DNA from: Baylisascaris procyonis
Lineage: Eukaryota > Nematoda > Chromadorea > Rhabditida > Ascarididae
Direction: 5' to 3'
DNA length: 64,000 nt
Assembly: GCA_037389465.1 (NCBI GenBank)
Contig: JAZARR010000159.1
Coordinates: 5,238,501-5,302,500 of the forward strand
The stretch's first letter is position 1. Every line of letters starts with the position of its first letter. This document shows positions 12,801-25,190 of the stretch, one piece after another. The translations under genes and the position numbers were made by a program. The notes under the pieces were generated by a model that was given only the letters and a program-made list of their open reading frames with translations, was not told the origin of the DNA and did no database searches.

Positions 12801-15800
12801 TATTTTGGAGCTTTCGAAACTTCGTCGCTCTTAAATAACGAAGTTGCTCGGGCAGCTAAAATTGTTGATCTTTATTTTCTGCACTGACATCCGTGACTGT
12901 TTTTCTTCACCGATACATGTGTGAATGGGCGCACTTTAATTCGCCATTAGAACAATTGTTCGCAAATCTAGGTCGCATTGGCCAGTGATATGATTGTAGA
13001 AGACATAAAAATTCAAATTTCGTCCTCATAGTTTTGAATCTCACGAGAACTCGTGGAGTGCAACCAAAACTTTTTTTTCTGATGCATAGTTGTCCTCTTG
13101 CTCATGAAAACTCATTTCTTTGGAAAATGCTCATTATATGCTGAAAAACATTTCTAGAAAGTTATTAAACTCGCTTTGGAAATTTTGCATGACAGTCAGT
13201 CTTTTGTTGCTTTTGTTTATTGACATAGGGAAATGTTGTTGCGATAGGCCAATAACCTTCAGACTGCAAAAACTCCCTATTCAAATGAGACACGAGTTTT
13301 AGTAATAGGGCTTGAGTATTCCCATATACCATAGTTTTGCTACTGCAAAATATAGTCAGAGTGAATGATTTGAGGTAGTAAATTGTCAGTGATGGCGTTA
13401 GCGTCATATACGCGATTTAGCGTTCGGCTATGAAGAACTTTATGGCACATAGTTTCTTTTCTGTGATGCGGGAGCATATATTGATGTGTATATGTGTGTT
13501 CGTATTTCTACTGAAGTGGAAAGCGCTTCATAGATTTTCAGTGTTTCGATGCATTTATGATAATTCCTTAACTCATTGGGAAATGGAATTTAAAGCAACA
13601 GGCACCTTTCTGTAGATTTATATTTGCAGAAGCGTATAAAGGCAATAATTCAGAGGAGAGGAGGAGGGTGCGTTAGAAAGGTTGTCGCCTATACGGCGGA
13701 AGTTAATGTTTGCAAGCTGCAAGTGCTAAGAAATGATCGAATTAAGCTACGCTTCCTTTTTCCATGCCCCTTGTCCTCTCTCCTCCACTCAAGCTGCTCC
13801 TTTCTCCTTCATTACCTTTGACTCTTTACCTCCGAATGTTTCACGTGATATCCACAAAAAGATGTCGTAACCAACCTGATCCATCATTTTTCGCCCAAAC
13901 TGTCGATAAGCCCTCAGGAATTCGCATATTAGTTGCTTACAAAAAATTTATGAATTTGCTTCCTTATTTATGAGGCATATCCGTCACTGAGGGACGACCC
14001 GATTGATTAGTCATGCGACTGTTAGTTGATCGCTTGGAATCAGTTTTCCAGAATTGTCGGATGAGCGGCTTGTCGTTCGTTGGCGAAGTGTTTCTTGGAC
14101 TATTTTCAAAGAGCTTATAGAGCTAACTTATCAGTTACATGTGAAGCGTTTCTGTTTATGGATAGGTGAACATCGTTCTGTAGTTGCGGAGCGAGCAAAC
14201 GCAAGGAAAATTCGTCTCGTACGTACACTTTGATGCGTTTTCTCACTTGTCAGATCTTTTTTAGTAGCAGAAAAGAAGGTATCAGTCTTTTAATATGCTC
14301 ATTATTTTAAAAGAGTTGGAGAAGCGTGATGAAACCGTGCATCTTGCCCAGTTTTTCACTCTATTTTCTTTAATCGCATGGCGTTTTTTTCTTTTCTTCA
14401 AATAGTTTGGCCGCATAAGTGTGGATATTTCTCGTGAGCACAAACTCCAAAGCAAAATATTCGTGGAGGATCTGAAGCAAAGAACTCCAGCTGGGAGGAT
14501 GGGAGAGAATTGCGGTAGAAGTGCAACAATAATGTTCTTGCAAGCGTTCGCGTTGTTGTGCTGTTGGTGCCGATCCTGGAATGATGATGGGAAAAAAACG
14601 TTTATAGTCGCTCTTCTTTGTTGGCGGCGATTCTTTGCTTCCTAACGAATAATTTTTCCGACCGTGAGTAACATCTCGTTTCATTTCCACCATTTTTTGC
14701 ATAGTTTTGTTATCTGCATTTTCAATGTTTTCTTTTTCAGAGAGTCGAGGAGCGAAGAAGATCCATCGAACAAGGAGAGAAATCACAAGAACAGAGATAA
14801 AGAGAAGGTAGATAAAGAAAAAGAAAGAGAACGCGAAAAGGATAGGGATCGAGAGCGGGAAAAGGAGAAGCAACGTGAAAAGGAAAAAGAACGAGAACAA
14901 CGTGAAAAGGAAAAGGAGCGCGAAAAAGAGGCTGAGAAGGAGCGCGAAAGGGAACGAGAAAAAGAGAGGGAACGTGAGAAAGAAAGGGAAGTGGAACGAG
15001 AACGAATACGAGAAAGGGAGCGGGAGAAAGAGGAAAGGGCTCGTGACAGGGAACGAGAGCTAGAACGAGAAAGGGAGAAGGAGCGTGAAAAGGCCAGGGA
15101 AATGGAAGCGAGGGAGAAGCAACGCGAAGAAAAGGAAAGGCAGCGGATTGAAAAAAGTCGGCAGAAAGAGGAGAAGGAGAAGCAACGCGATGACAGGGAA
15201 AAAACGAAGGAGGAAAAGGAACGGCAAAAATTAGTGAAGGAGAAATCCAAAGAAGATAGGGAGAAGCAAAAGGAAAAAGTTAAAGAGAAGGGCCCGGAAA
15301 AGGAGAGAAAAAAGAATGGCAAGCCACCGTCAGGCAAAGACATAAAGACTGCCCCGGGCAAGGACGTGAAATCTCCGTCGAACAAGGACGTGAAGCCGCC
15401 ATTGGGCAAGGAAATGAAGCCACCGTCGGGCAAGGAAATAAAGCAGCCATCTGGCAAGGACTTGAAGCCGTCATCAGGCAAAGACGTGAAGACATCCGCT
15501 TCTTCGGGTATCACTTATCGCTCCAAGTCGCAGCTGCGTGCATTAGGTGCCACTACGACCCTCTTTCAATCTGAGGGTGGTTTCCCGTTCCCCTAGCCGT
15601 GATTTTGCACCGTTACCTTATCCGACACCCCAATGATCAGCTCTCCCGTCATCCTCGCTTAGGAATTCTGTTCGATTTTTGTTGTTGTTGTTTGGCCAAG
15701 CCGGCAGCAGTGGTTATCTCTTCAGTTATGTTCATGGAACAAAGTGTTTGAAAGCGCATCGGTTTGCATGCATGCAAGTGTTGCAAATGTCTGTTCGTGT

Positions 15801-18800
15801 GCGCCACTGCACGCATGGTCTTTGCTGAACTGTCCGTTTCAGTGAACTGTGATCGCTTAAAAGCGAGGAGGATGGGAGAGGATCGCGAATTGCACAGTGA
15901 GTGAGGATGCAGCTAATAAGATGGGAATGAAGCATTCATTATATTTTGCTACGCGCTTGCCGTTAGTTGAACCGTCGGAATCTGAGATTTGAGTTCTTTC
16001 AGAACATTTGCGTAACTCATCCCTTGAGGTGGTTGGCAATCGGAACAGTGAGTCTGTTAGGAAATGTAAAATGGTAGTGTCGGAAAATGTACAGTACTAG
16101 ATTCTGAAATTGCACTAACGTAGCAGTGTTTCGATGTGCGTTTGGCACTATTGCTGACACTATGAACAAGTAAAGTACGCGAAAAGGCAAACCGTGAATT
16201 TGTTCTCTCATCCATGAAACAATTGGGGTTTGAGATTATTCATTTTCCGCTTGTCTTATTGAGGCTCTAAGCTTTCAAGTTTCAAAGCTGTGCAGTTATT
16301 TGGCATAAATTACGCTTGTTCTTATTACCTATGATGAATGTGTTTGTAGGTCTTCCGAAGAAGGAAAAAGAGGCCGAAATGGTCGCGACGAAGATTGATC
16401 GGTTCTCGAATGAGTGGTCAAAAGGATCGACAAAGAAACGAAAAGAAAAGGTAACACAGCTTTGCAGCCTCTTCCGTTTTGCTTCCAGATATTTTCCATG
16501 CTTTTTAATACACTTTTTAATATCGTTTCGTTATGTCATTTTTTGACATTTATCAAATTGTGAATGGTTACTTTTTTCCTTGGGAGAAATAGGGAAAAGT
16601 CAAATCTGGACACTGCTAGTTTGCTAGACAAAATTGGTTAATAAAGCCAGAACAAGCCTATAGTTTTGTGATGGATGATTACCATTTCCTGCTGGGAGAG
16701 AAGCTCGTAGGTACTCATTAAGGAAAAATTAGTTGAAAAAAAGCTACAGCTCACAGTTTTGTTATGAATAGTCTTTTTTTGTGTAGAAGAGAGAGCGAAT
16801 GGAATTGGGATGTATTCCTACAAAAAGTCTTTTTGGACAGAATAAGTTTACGAAAGGACAGCAAAAACACAGAATTGTTCTGTGATGCGTAGAATGATCG
16901 ATGAGCAATAACAGTATAATGATCGTTGGCTTTGCGAGTTGCTGTCAATAATGCCGAGTCAGCCTCCTAGTCGTGAAGGGAAATGCTCTATGCTTTGATC
17001 AGAGAAAGGCTCGAAAGCAACTGATGTTCTGCTATTAACTGTAGTTCTGTAACGTATATGAACGAATCCTTTTTGAGGTTTCTTCGATGTAGAGAAAAGT
17101 GATGAACGTTAATGGAAGATGTTCATTTGTCTTGCATTTCTTTGCTTCATCGAAAGATAATCACGCGTCAACAAGCGAGGGAGATGAGCGGTCTCTATTT
17201 CCTCCGACTTGAGATGACATATGTGTGCATAACACTGTTTATCTCAAAAGTTCAGGTGGGAAGGTTACAGTGGTCATAAGGAGTTGCTTCTGTTATTGCG
17301 TTTTTGGTTGGACGCCTTATTGCAGTCGAATTTGGCGACTCTAGAATTTTTGAATAACAAATTGGAGTCGGTTGAAGTCATATGCCTTGCCACTCGCTTT
17401 CAAGCGTTGGTTTCTATTTAACGATGGAGATTATTGCAGTGCGCTTTGAATGTATGTTTATAGCAATGCATCGCAGTGGAAAATGATGACTCTCCAGACA
17501 AGGACGTATGGATTTGTCCGGAATGCTCGGTCGCTTACGTGGACGGCGCGACGGACATGGTTGGCTGCGATGCATGCGACAATTGGTTTCATTGGTAAGC
17601 GCTTTCTTCGTATTCAGTTATTATTTCGAGCGTAAGACCGACGTCAAGAATTCCCGAGCCTCCTTTGTCCCAGCATGTATCCGTGTATGGCAGTCTTAGT
17701 TTGTTCGTGTACGTGTGATGTGTTATGTGTCTGATGTGCATTTATGTATGTATATATGCGTACCGGCTGTCTGTCGACCTACGCAAACAAGTTTGAATTC
17801 GTGTTAGGTCGATGAATACATATTGTTTATAGGGGCAGTAGTAGATCTTTTATTGGTCTAAATTTCTTATACATATGAAAATAAACATTTACGTATGTTG
17901 AACTATTTAAATTTGATGGTAGGCCAGTTAGAGTTTTTATTGGGCACCTCAGTTGCTCTTAACTGTTGATGTTGGTTTTTTATATGGCCACAAACTTTAG
18001 TGTCTTGGCACAGCTGGCACAGCTTGCTCTTTGTGATGGTTTTTCTCCACTTTATGAAAAGAATCCGGGGTTTATGGATTCTTTTTACGCGTATGCAATT
18101 TTTTCCTGATGACCAAGAGCTGAAGGGGTGCGTTAGACTCATCTCGACTTGACAAAGAAAAGCGCTTTTACTAACGTTAAATTTTTGTAACATCAGCCTG
18201 AAGATCCTCCAACTCTTAAAGAGCAGACAATCTTTATGTATCGCAACTCTTCAGAACTTTTGCTGAATGCATCAGGCGCTCCGAATGTTGGGTACTCGTC
18301 GCTGTTGACTTATTTTCCAAATTTAAACAGTAAAGGCTAGTTGTCTGTTTGAAGCAGAGGCTAGTTGTCTGAAACATGTTGCTGAGTGCTTCAAATGCTC
18401 TTAATCACTGTCGGTTAGCTTGTATTATTACTTGTTACTCTTGAATTAGTGGTTAACTCTTAGTAGTAAATCTAGGCTTTTCGGAATCTGTTTGGAGATG
18501 AATTGTAGGTCCCTTATGACGTTTTCCTGCATTTTCGAAACGCAACGCATGCCTTAGCGTGCTCTAAAAATTTGACCTAGTTATCAACTCTTGAATGAGT
18601 TCGACGCTCGTGCCAAGAAAGTTTTTTTTTTTTTACTTATTCATCCCCTGATTCGTTTGATAAGTTTGTTTCGCTTTGTTACTGCTAATAAAGAGCTACC
18701 GATCGGAGGGTATGCACACGAGTGGGCTTATCACTGCTTCTTTTCCATTTTCTCTCACCAGACTGTGCCTGTTTTTCACTGCCAGAGTAACTTGCACCCT

Positions 18801-19643
18801 ACTCCTACCTTTTTCGCTTTGTGCCCTTACCTCTGTCTTCTCACGGTATCATTCCAAGACGTGACTGGAAACATTGACGAATGAAGACAAACTAAAATTG
18901 AACTCCTTTCGTCGTTTCATAGTAGGCTTAGTGATCCCGTACAGTTCAGCTCGTATTACACGCAAGATGTGCTTGCAATCGGAATGCAGAACCGGACTTT
19001 TCATGTCACCTTCAGCGGTAAAGTAGTTGCGAGGGATGAAACGTTGTAGATCGTTTCATTGGTGAGGAAGGTTGCGTTGGGGAGACACCTGCTTTCCTAT
19101 TACTCCCTTCTCTTCCTTCTGCTTTTATCATAACGGCATGACCTATAGTTGTACCTATAAAACCTCATGTCATGAAGTTGAGGGATTTTGGGCCACAATT
19201 TTTGAGGCTGTGGTTTACTCCGTTTGCACTACCACTTGTTTTGTCAGTGCGCTCAATGTCCATCTAAGCAGTTGATTAGGAAGTGTGCCAGAAATTTGGG
19301 AAGTTGGTTCAAAATGTTTTTTCCTCGCAATCAGAAAGGTTTTAACAGACGACCTCCATTTTTGATGAGGAGAAGCCATGTGAGATAATTTATTCTAGGT
19401 TCATCAAGAGATTTGCTTATCGTTTCAGAAGTAAATGAAATTTCCTTATCTATTTTCGGTATATCATGGAGGTTTGTAACCTGCTCATAACTAGTCGTGG
19501 AAAATTTCAGGAGTTGTGTTGGGCTTCTGGTTGCACCACCAGTCGATGTACCATGGTATTGTCAGAGTTGCGCAAAGAAGAACGCAAAACGGGGCAGCTC
19601 ATCAAGCAAAGGTGCCCCAGGTGGAAAAAAGCCGCGCAAGTAG
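899..19643 (+). CDS. taf-3: TAF3-like TFIID subunit with C-terminal PHD finger (5'-partial, 13 exons)
   Basis: Inferred exons: 899-1007, 2415-2466, 2832-3299 (or 3312), 4365-4439, 5266-5459, 6498-6654, 7050-7215, 7985-8195, 8524-8591, 14741-15507 (or 15546), 16350-16450, 17464-17594, 19511-19643. Codon phase agrees at every junction except exons 3 to 4, where donor 3300 gives a mismatch and a weaker donor at 3313 restores the frame. The protein, about 875 residues here, runs from Pro/Ser-rich segments through Lys-rich stretches such as KDKEHRKDKRKEK, a PKLKIII segment, a long Glu/Arg/Lys region and octapeptide repeats to a PHD finger ending at a TAG stop. TAF3 is a TFIID subunit whose PHD finger reads H3K4me3 at promoters; its N-terminal histone fold pairs with TAF10 and would lie left of position 1. 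The call rests on the WICPEC...GCDACDNWFHW...APP pattern combined with the Lys/Glu-rich middle. Exon boundaries are by eye. Confidence 0.82.
3487..3586. repeat. 26-bp minisatellite, about 3.8 copies, in a TAF3 intron
   Basis: Units begin at 3487, 3513, 3539 and 3565 with a core like CATGCAGCTCTTACTGC followed by ATTACTGCA. Copies differ at a few positions and the last is incomplete. It lies in the intron between exons 3 and 4. Confidence 0.8.
7327..7340. repeat. 14-base C homopolymer in a TAF3 intron
   Basis: An uninterrupted run of 14 C on the plus strand about 110 bases after the exon ending at 7215. Such runs are rare in this AT-rich sequence and their length is error-prone in assemblies. 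Confidence 0.9.
8592..14740 (+). other. 6.1-kb intron of the TAF3-like gene
   Basis: The exon ending at 8591 stops after two bases of a codon, and the exon starting at 14741 supplies the third, so they can splice directly. Between them I found no further exon on either strand with good splice sites and coding character. A somewhat GC-richer patch at 11980-12450 has open frames on both strands but no motif. Small missed exons remain possible. Confidence 0.5.
14741..15507 (+). CDS. taf-3: TAF3 exon 10: charged helix region and octapeptide repeats
   Basis: The acceptor is TCTTTTTCAG at 14731-14740. The first part, to about 15300, encodes some 180 residues made almost only of Glu, Arg, Lys, Asp and Gln in patterns such as EREREKERER, likely one long charged helix. 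The second part, 15331-15504, encodes seven imperfect 8-residue units of the form GK(D/E)xKxPS. The donor is GTATCA at 15508, or GTGCCA at 15547; both leave one base and both join in frame to the exon at 16350. Without splicing the frame stops at 15596. Charged Lys/Glu-rich stretches are known in TAF3 proteins; the octapeptide array I do not recognise from them. Confidence 0.75.
17464..17594 (+). CDS. taf-3: TAF3 exon 12: first half of PHD finger
   Basis: The exon follows a TTTATAG acceptor and ends inside a Trp codon at donor GTAAGC. It encodes WICPEC, then MVGCDACDNWFHW, giving the first two Cys pairs and the His of a C4-H-C3 zinc-binding PHD finger. The Met, Asp and Trp positions expected for binding trimethyl-lysine 4 of histone H3 are present. 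Confidence 0.85.
19511..19643 (+). CDS. taf-3: TAF3 terminal exon: second half of PHD finger and stop
   Basis: Acceptor TTTCAG at 19505-19510. The first base completes the split Trp codon, then SCVGLLVAPPVDVPWYCQSC supplies the last Cys residues of the finger. The spacing and the APP turn match TAF3-type PHD fingers better than BPTF-type. A basic, Ser-rich tail (KKPRK) ends at TAG 19641-19643. I see no AATAAA within several hundred bases downstream, so a variant poly(A) signal is likely. Confidence 0.85.
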
Positions 19644-22600
19644 AATCATCGATTGCTTTTAATGAGTTGCATTCTGAGTGCGACAGCTTTCTTTTGTACA
19701 CGTTGGCATGCTTTGCATTGTTGGTGGTTTGCTTCGCAAGTGCCTTGTTTCATTTACGGCATTTTTGCGGGTACCAGTTTACAAGGATGCACAGAAATCT
19801 GAAATGAGAGGGTCGCTTTTGGACTTTTCTTGACGAGTATTTTCAAAGATTAGGAGGGAATGAACTGTCTTTATGCGGTTTCTGTTGCTCACTTTGGTCA
19901 TGTTCAAAGAATTAATGAAATTTGTGATTTCACATTGAGTAAATTTAAACTATGCTTATTTCCTCTCGATTAGGCAGATAAAGCGAAATGTAGCCGGGAA
20001 TTCAGTTTCGCAGGCAAGAGCGCGGGCTTGAGATGATAATAACTATTTTCCTCATAGCCTCTAAGTCAATGCATTAGAATTATTTTGCTTCATTTGTTTA
20101 TCATTTTCTCATTGCACTGGTTTTTCCTCTGCTATATTTTAAATGTGGAATGAGTATCGACGAACTGTGTATTCATATTGTTTTAGCTATTGGCCTTCGA
20201 TCTCAGAAGTTTCTTGATTGGGAGTGTGCGGGTGATGGCGAGAAATGCAGAAGAGGTTGGAAAGAGGGGAACAGGTGGGGGAATGAAGAGAATTGTTTGC
20301 AGAGGTCTCAACATTTGTTTAGATTCCATTCAGCCAGTTTCTCTTGCACTACTTTTTTCTCAAGGTGTAATATTTGATGTTTTGTTTTTGACAAACATTC
20401 AGGTCGAAGCCATTCTTATTTTCAGTATGCTGAGCTGTGCATTTGAATTTCCCAACAACGGGAAGAGGTTTTATAGATTTATCTGATAGAGTTGCAGGTG
20501 TGTTGTTGGTCATTTGTATTATTAGGGCTTCTGCTAGCCTTTATTGGATAACGTTGTTTGTTTTGCACACTCAACATTTCACAGGTTTTTATATTTCATT
20601 ACTCCCGGCTGATGATATCATTGGGCTGTCGTAGCAGTTGAGACGCAGCTCATTGTTGATTGATGGACAAAAGCGCTATTTTTGATATGTTGATATCTGT
20701 ATTTCCATGCAGTGGAATGTTAATCGATGATAATGGCAAATATTTTTGCTAAATTTTTGCGATATCGTATTCCAACTTATAGAACTAGATAGAACCTGAC
20801 AAGTGTTAACGACGATTGTTCACATAGATTTTTTATTTAGTATTTATTTTTTATTTTTTTATTTTTTGTTGCTATGAGGGGCATACAGTTAAGCGTCAGC
20901 CAAACTGACCGAGCCACAAGGAGGACTGAGGGCGCAAACGAATTTGCGTGGATGCACATTTTCATCAGTTTATATAAAAGCGTTGCAGTCCGGTTAGCAT
21001 ATTGGCGTTCGGAAAGAAGTGAGGGATACCTTGATTGAAATCTTCTTTAATATACAAATTTGATTGTTAGTACGACTTTATGAGTGGTCCTATCCGTCGA
21101 ATGCTAAGTAAGGGTGCGGGTGATTGGTCTGTTAATATATGCAAGCGTTTATGGCGGTATTATCATATCATAAATCATACATACATATGACACGAAGTAT
21201 TAGCCGTCAGGTAATAGGTATTTTCCGCGTATCTTAGGTTCTGTGTGATAATTTAGTGTTTATTATGAAAAGTTGTGTAATATTTTCGCTAGCATTCTGC
21301 TGCATGGATAAAGCTTACTAATCAACTCTTTTAAGGGAGGCGTTTATTGTTTTTATATTGATCATATTCATAAAATTTTCTAGAAGTAGCGTTTGAAATG
21401 CTAAGCGGCCTCCATAATTAACAGACACGCTGAACGAACCTTCACTGATCTCTGTTTTTAATGCTTTGTAGTTTGTGAAATAATTCTTGAATGTGGTTGT
21501 TTTGTTGGATTCGCATTTGTTTTGTACAATGTGCGTCATTGGTGTCTTTCTCTTCTTAGTAATTCACGTTGTCTGTTTGTGTTTCTCGTTTTGTCTAGAA
21601 GTGTTTTTTTTTAAATTTTATTGCAAGAATTGTCTGCAAATTATGTGCTACCGGTCGGCTATCTCGCATATATCCAAATTATATTCTCATTATGTTTGTT
21701 TTGTATTATTGCTCAAAAAAACAAACGTGGGTGAAGGCGCTCTTCTCTTAATTGATTTTAAATGATAGTTCCATCTGCTGTACTTTTAATCCCGTCTTCT
21801 TTCGTACGCTAGGCGTTTGTGCGTTGTAATATAACTGTGGGGCCAATTATGAAGTGAGCTTTTTCTTTCATAGACTTCATATCGAAATTTTTGACGAATG
21901 TCGAATTATGGGTTGCGTTATTTTTCTATAAGTTTGGGGTGATGTTTATACCTACGAAACATGTCTTATCGTTTTGTGGAATGTCGTACTGATTTGATTT
22001 CATTGGAGGAGAATCTTATTCAGGGACGTGAAGAAATGGTGGAGAAAATGTGGATGTGCTTCTTGCTTTTAAGCTTTGCGTACTGGTTTCCGAGGGGGAG
22101 GGAAAGGAGAAAGAAGGCTGATATGAGGCTAGTGGCTGGTAGCTAAAGGTCACATCTTAAGTGCGCGCGGAAATGGAAAGTGCATCATTCGTTGTGTGGT
22201 AGAACAAAGCTTTGCTCAAGTTGGAGTACCGTTGAAGGCAGTCTCGATGCCGTTCGCGCTTGCAGTTTTTGTTTCTGCGTGCATCGCTTCTAATGCGCCT
22301 CGCAGTTTTTGTTTGTCTCGTGTAAACCTGATGCAGTTGTTTTTTATTTTTATTATATATATGCCTTCACAAAAAAACGTCAAATGAAGATAAACAAAGT
22401 TGTATTGTTGGCTTATGAATTTTCATCTCAAGGCTTGGTATCAGGTGTGAGTATATTGAAACGAGAGGTATATGGTACAAGATGAAAACTTGCGGAGCAG
22501 GTGGTGAAACCGGTAGAGCAGCAGGTGAAAGTCTTCCACTTATGGGAAGAATCCGGGAGCGTGCAGCTGTCATTTATCCACGTGGGCAAAAACTTGAGAT

Positions 22601-25085
22601 TTTGAAGAGTACTGTTTATTATGCAGAGGAAAAGTTTCACTGTAACGAAGGATTGCATCTGAATGAGGCAGCGGAACATTAATGCACCGAGTGGTGCTGC
22701 AAGTTTACTGCGACTTTCCTAGATTTTGAATTAACCTTCCAATCCATAATCAATTTTACCACCTAGTGCAGTGATAAAAAAAAGTAATTATGCTTTTGTA
22801 AATGAGTACTATCGGTTTATTCAGTTTGTGGCGTCTGTAAAATCTTGTAAGCTGCTATGGCACGATTTTTAGGTTGAGTTTTTAAGATTCGGATGTGCCG
22901 CATGTGAAGAGATCACTGCTGAATGATACATGAGTGTAGTATAGCGTTGCCTCCATTTGATATATAGTCGTTGTTGCTAGCGAAGCGATACAACAAGTTT
23001 ATTCATATATATGTGCATCGTAACTCATTCTTTCCACCAATATATTTGCATGTTCATTGAAGCGTGGAAGTCGTTGGTGAAAACATGTGAGAAAGCAGCA
23101 GCCATCAGTGATATCAATGTGAAGGGTTCGTTGTTTGGAACGTAGGAATCAAAGAACGCTGACTGATACGAGCAATAAGTGAAGAGAGCAAGAAACAACT
23201 GCAAGTATGGTGGCAGCAGATAGGGTCTGCATGAATTGGTGCGGTGAATTTCCACAGAAAGTGAATGTCGACTTCGAGGAGTGTACCCGGTGTATTGTCA
23301 CTACTCTTCCCAATAAACAAGCTTTTTTTTTTTCAAATATCCAAAAGGAATGCAATTGAAAACTGAAATGCTTCATCACTGAAATGCTTAAGAAATGCTG
23401 CATTTCTGAAAGAGGCGGCCAAATTTGTATTTCTCTAGCCTTAGAAGTTAGCTTCATCTCCATCTCGTTGCCTCCTAAGCATAGAATAAAGTAAATTGAC
23501 TTTCTAGTGAATGGCTCAGTATTATTGAGAAACCTCTAAGTAATTGTTCTTCCTGCTAGCTATTAGCCTCTCAAGAAGGTGAATAGTTTCAATCAATTAA
23601 GGTTAGCTATTATTTTGGGCCAGTTGGTGGGGTGGCATTGATATTAAGCATGTGACGCCAACGACTGCGATGAGATGAGCATTTCTGAAAGAATGACCAC
23701 ATTAAGCATAAAGCAAAAAATACGCGATATTTTATATACATTCACAATGGGAGAAAGAAACGATAGCACTCCGCATTGTATCAGAGAACCGCGTCATCGA
23801 TATTATTATCAGAGTTTTACGGCATAGACAACAATATAAATATTTGCATGGTAAAGTGAAATGAAAGCACAATAAAGCAAATACAGTGAATAGCGGAGAA
23901 GTTCGACCACAGTTCGTTCAGTTATTGCTGAACAAGTGAATGCAAGAATCGGCTAGTTGAAATGTTCATGATTCCAACTAAATCGTTACTGTGTGATGTT
24001 TTTAATAGAAAAAAATCCCTTCTTTTATATTATTCAAACAAACAACGAAGTTGACGATGAGTTGCACCACTGATCTCTATGGTTCAAACGTGTTGTTCAG
24101 ATGCGGCTGTGAAATTGAAAAATCCCTCTACGGTTCTATTCCCATCCTACAGTTGAATAAAGAATGCTTAACTAGCCACCGTGGAAACCTCTCGACAAAT
24201 GCAGCGTTTAAATTGGCCAGGTAAAGGACTCGATGGCAACTTCCCACAAGAGGGCATAAAACGGTTGCTACGCTAAGAAATTTTACAGACGCATATTTTA
24301 TGTGATAGGTAAATCACATTAAACGTTTGGCAATATTTTAATGAAGCAATTTATGAGAAAAGAATAAAGAATATGACGCCTTAACTTAGAGGTTGGTAAT
24401 GTTATTATTATGCCGAATTAGTTTTATCACCTGTGAATTAATCAATGAACTTGGAAAATGCGACCAATATCTTCAGACATCGTCGAACTGTTGTGAATGC
24501 TCTTTAAAGCACAAATCGCTCAAATAAGGCAGATCCTCCTTAAACGCTCCCTAAAATCCCTTCCTGATATTTATTTGAAATAGTTTTAATTCTTGTGCGA
24601 TCTTTAGTTGTCATATACGTCTAGCAAGTGAAATATCAAATATCGTTGCGAGAAGCTGTATAATACGATGAAAATACACAAACATGATGAAAAATAGCAC
24701 AGAGATCTCAATCTCCAAGAAAAAAATCTCAAAAAATAACACAGAGAAGTTGAATACCGTGTATTATGTTCGAGGTTTTTGATTCAGCCTAAAAGAAGGA
24801 ATGTTTGAGTGTTGAAACGAGTCTACTAGGCAAAAGAAACGTCTACAATTAAATAAGTATAAGCTGTTGGCGAATATTACTGTTAGCGGTAATGCCAACC
24901 AGTGTCTTGATAATTTAATACCATTCATTTATTGCAACTCACATTTAATTCACTTATTTATGGAATTTCATTCACTTATGAAATCATTGCAACTAACGCA
25001 ATATTTAAATTGTTCAGTTTAGTGAAACCTCAACAATCACATATTTGATGCATTTCCATATCCAAAGATGAATTATTCTGGACAT
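19644..25085. other. Intergenic region between convergent genes
   Basis: This holds the 3' UTR of the TAF3-like gene and the spacer to the receptor gene. It is AT-rich, with T-rich tracts near 20830-20870. The short reading frames have no splice support or recognisable motif. Confidence 0.5.
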
Positions 25086-25091
25086 TTTATT
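25086..25091 (-). terminator. Candidate poly(A) signal of the receptor gene
   Basis: The minus strand reads AATAAA here, about 100 bases after the receptor stop codon, a normal distance for a nematode 3' UTR. Confidence 0.5.
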
Positions 25092-25190
25092 CAACCACAC
25101 GAAATATTTGATTGGGAGGTTGCTTCTTTCTCTTACTTCTGGATAATAAGGTGGATTTAAGCGAAAGAAGATGCGAGGGGGAGGGAGGGG

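Noticed and set aside
14370..14900. 176-codon minus-strand frame with a hydrophobic start
   Set aside because: The hydrophobic part is the antisense of the charged repeat and the rest lies in the intron. No splice or promoter context.
14783..15514. 243-codon Ser/Phe/Leu-rich open frame on the minus strand
   Set aside because: It is the antisense of the Glu/Arg/Lys-rich TAF3 exon; purine-rich codons read backwards as Ser, Phe and Leu without stops.
22482..22682. Open frame of 66 codons between the two genes
   Set aside because: Reasonable composition but no splice sites or motif, and the opposite strand is equally open.
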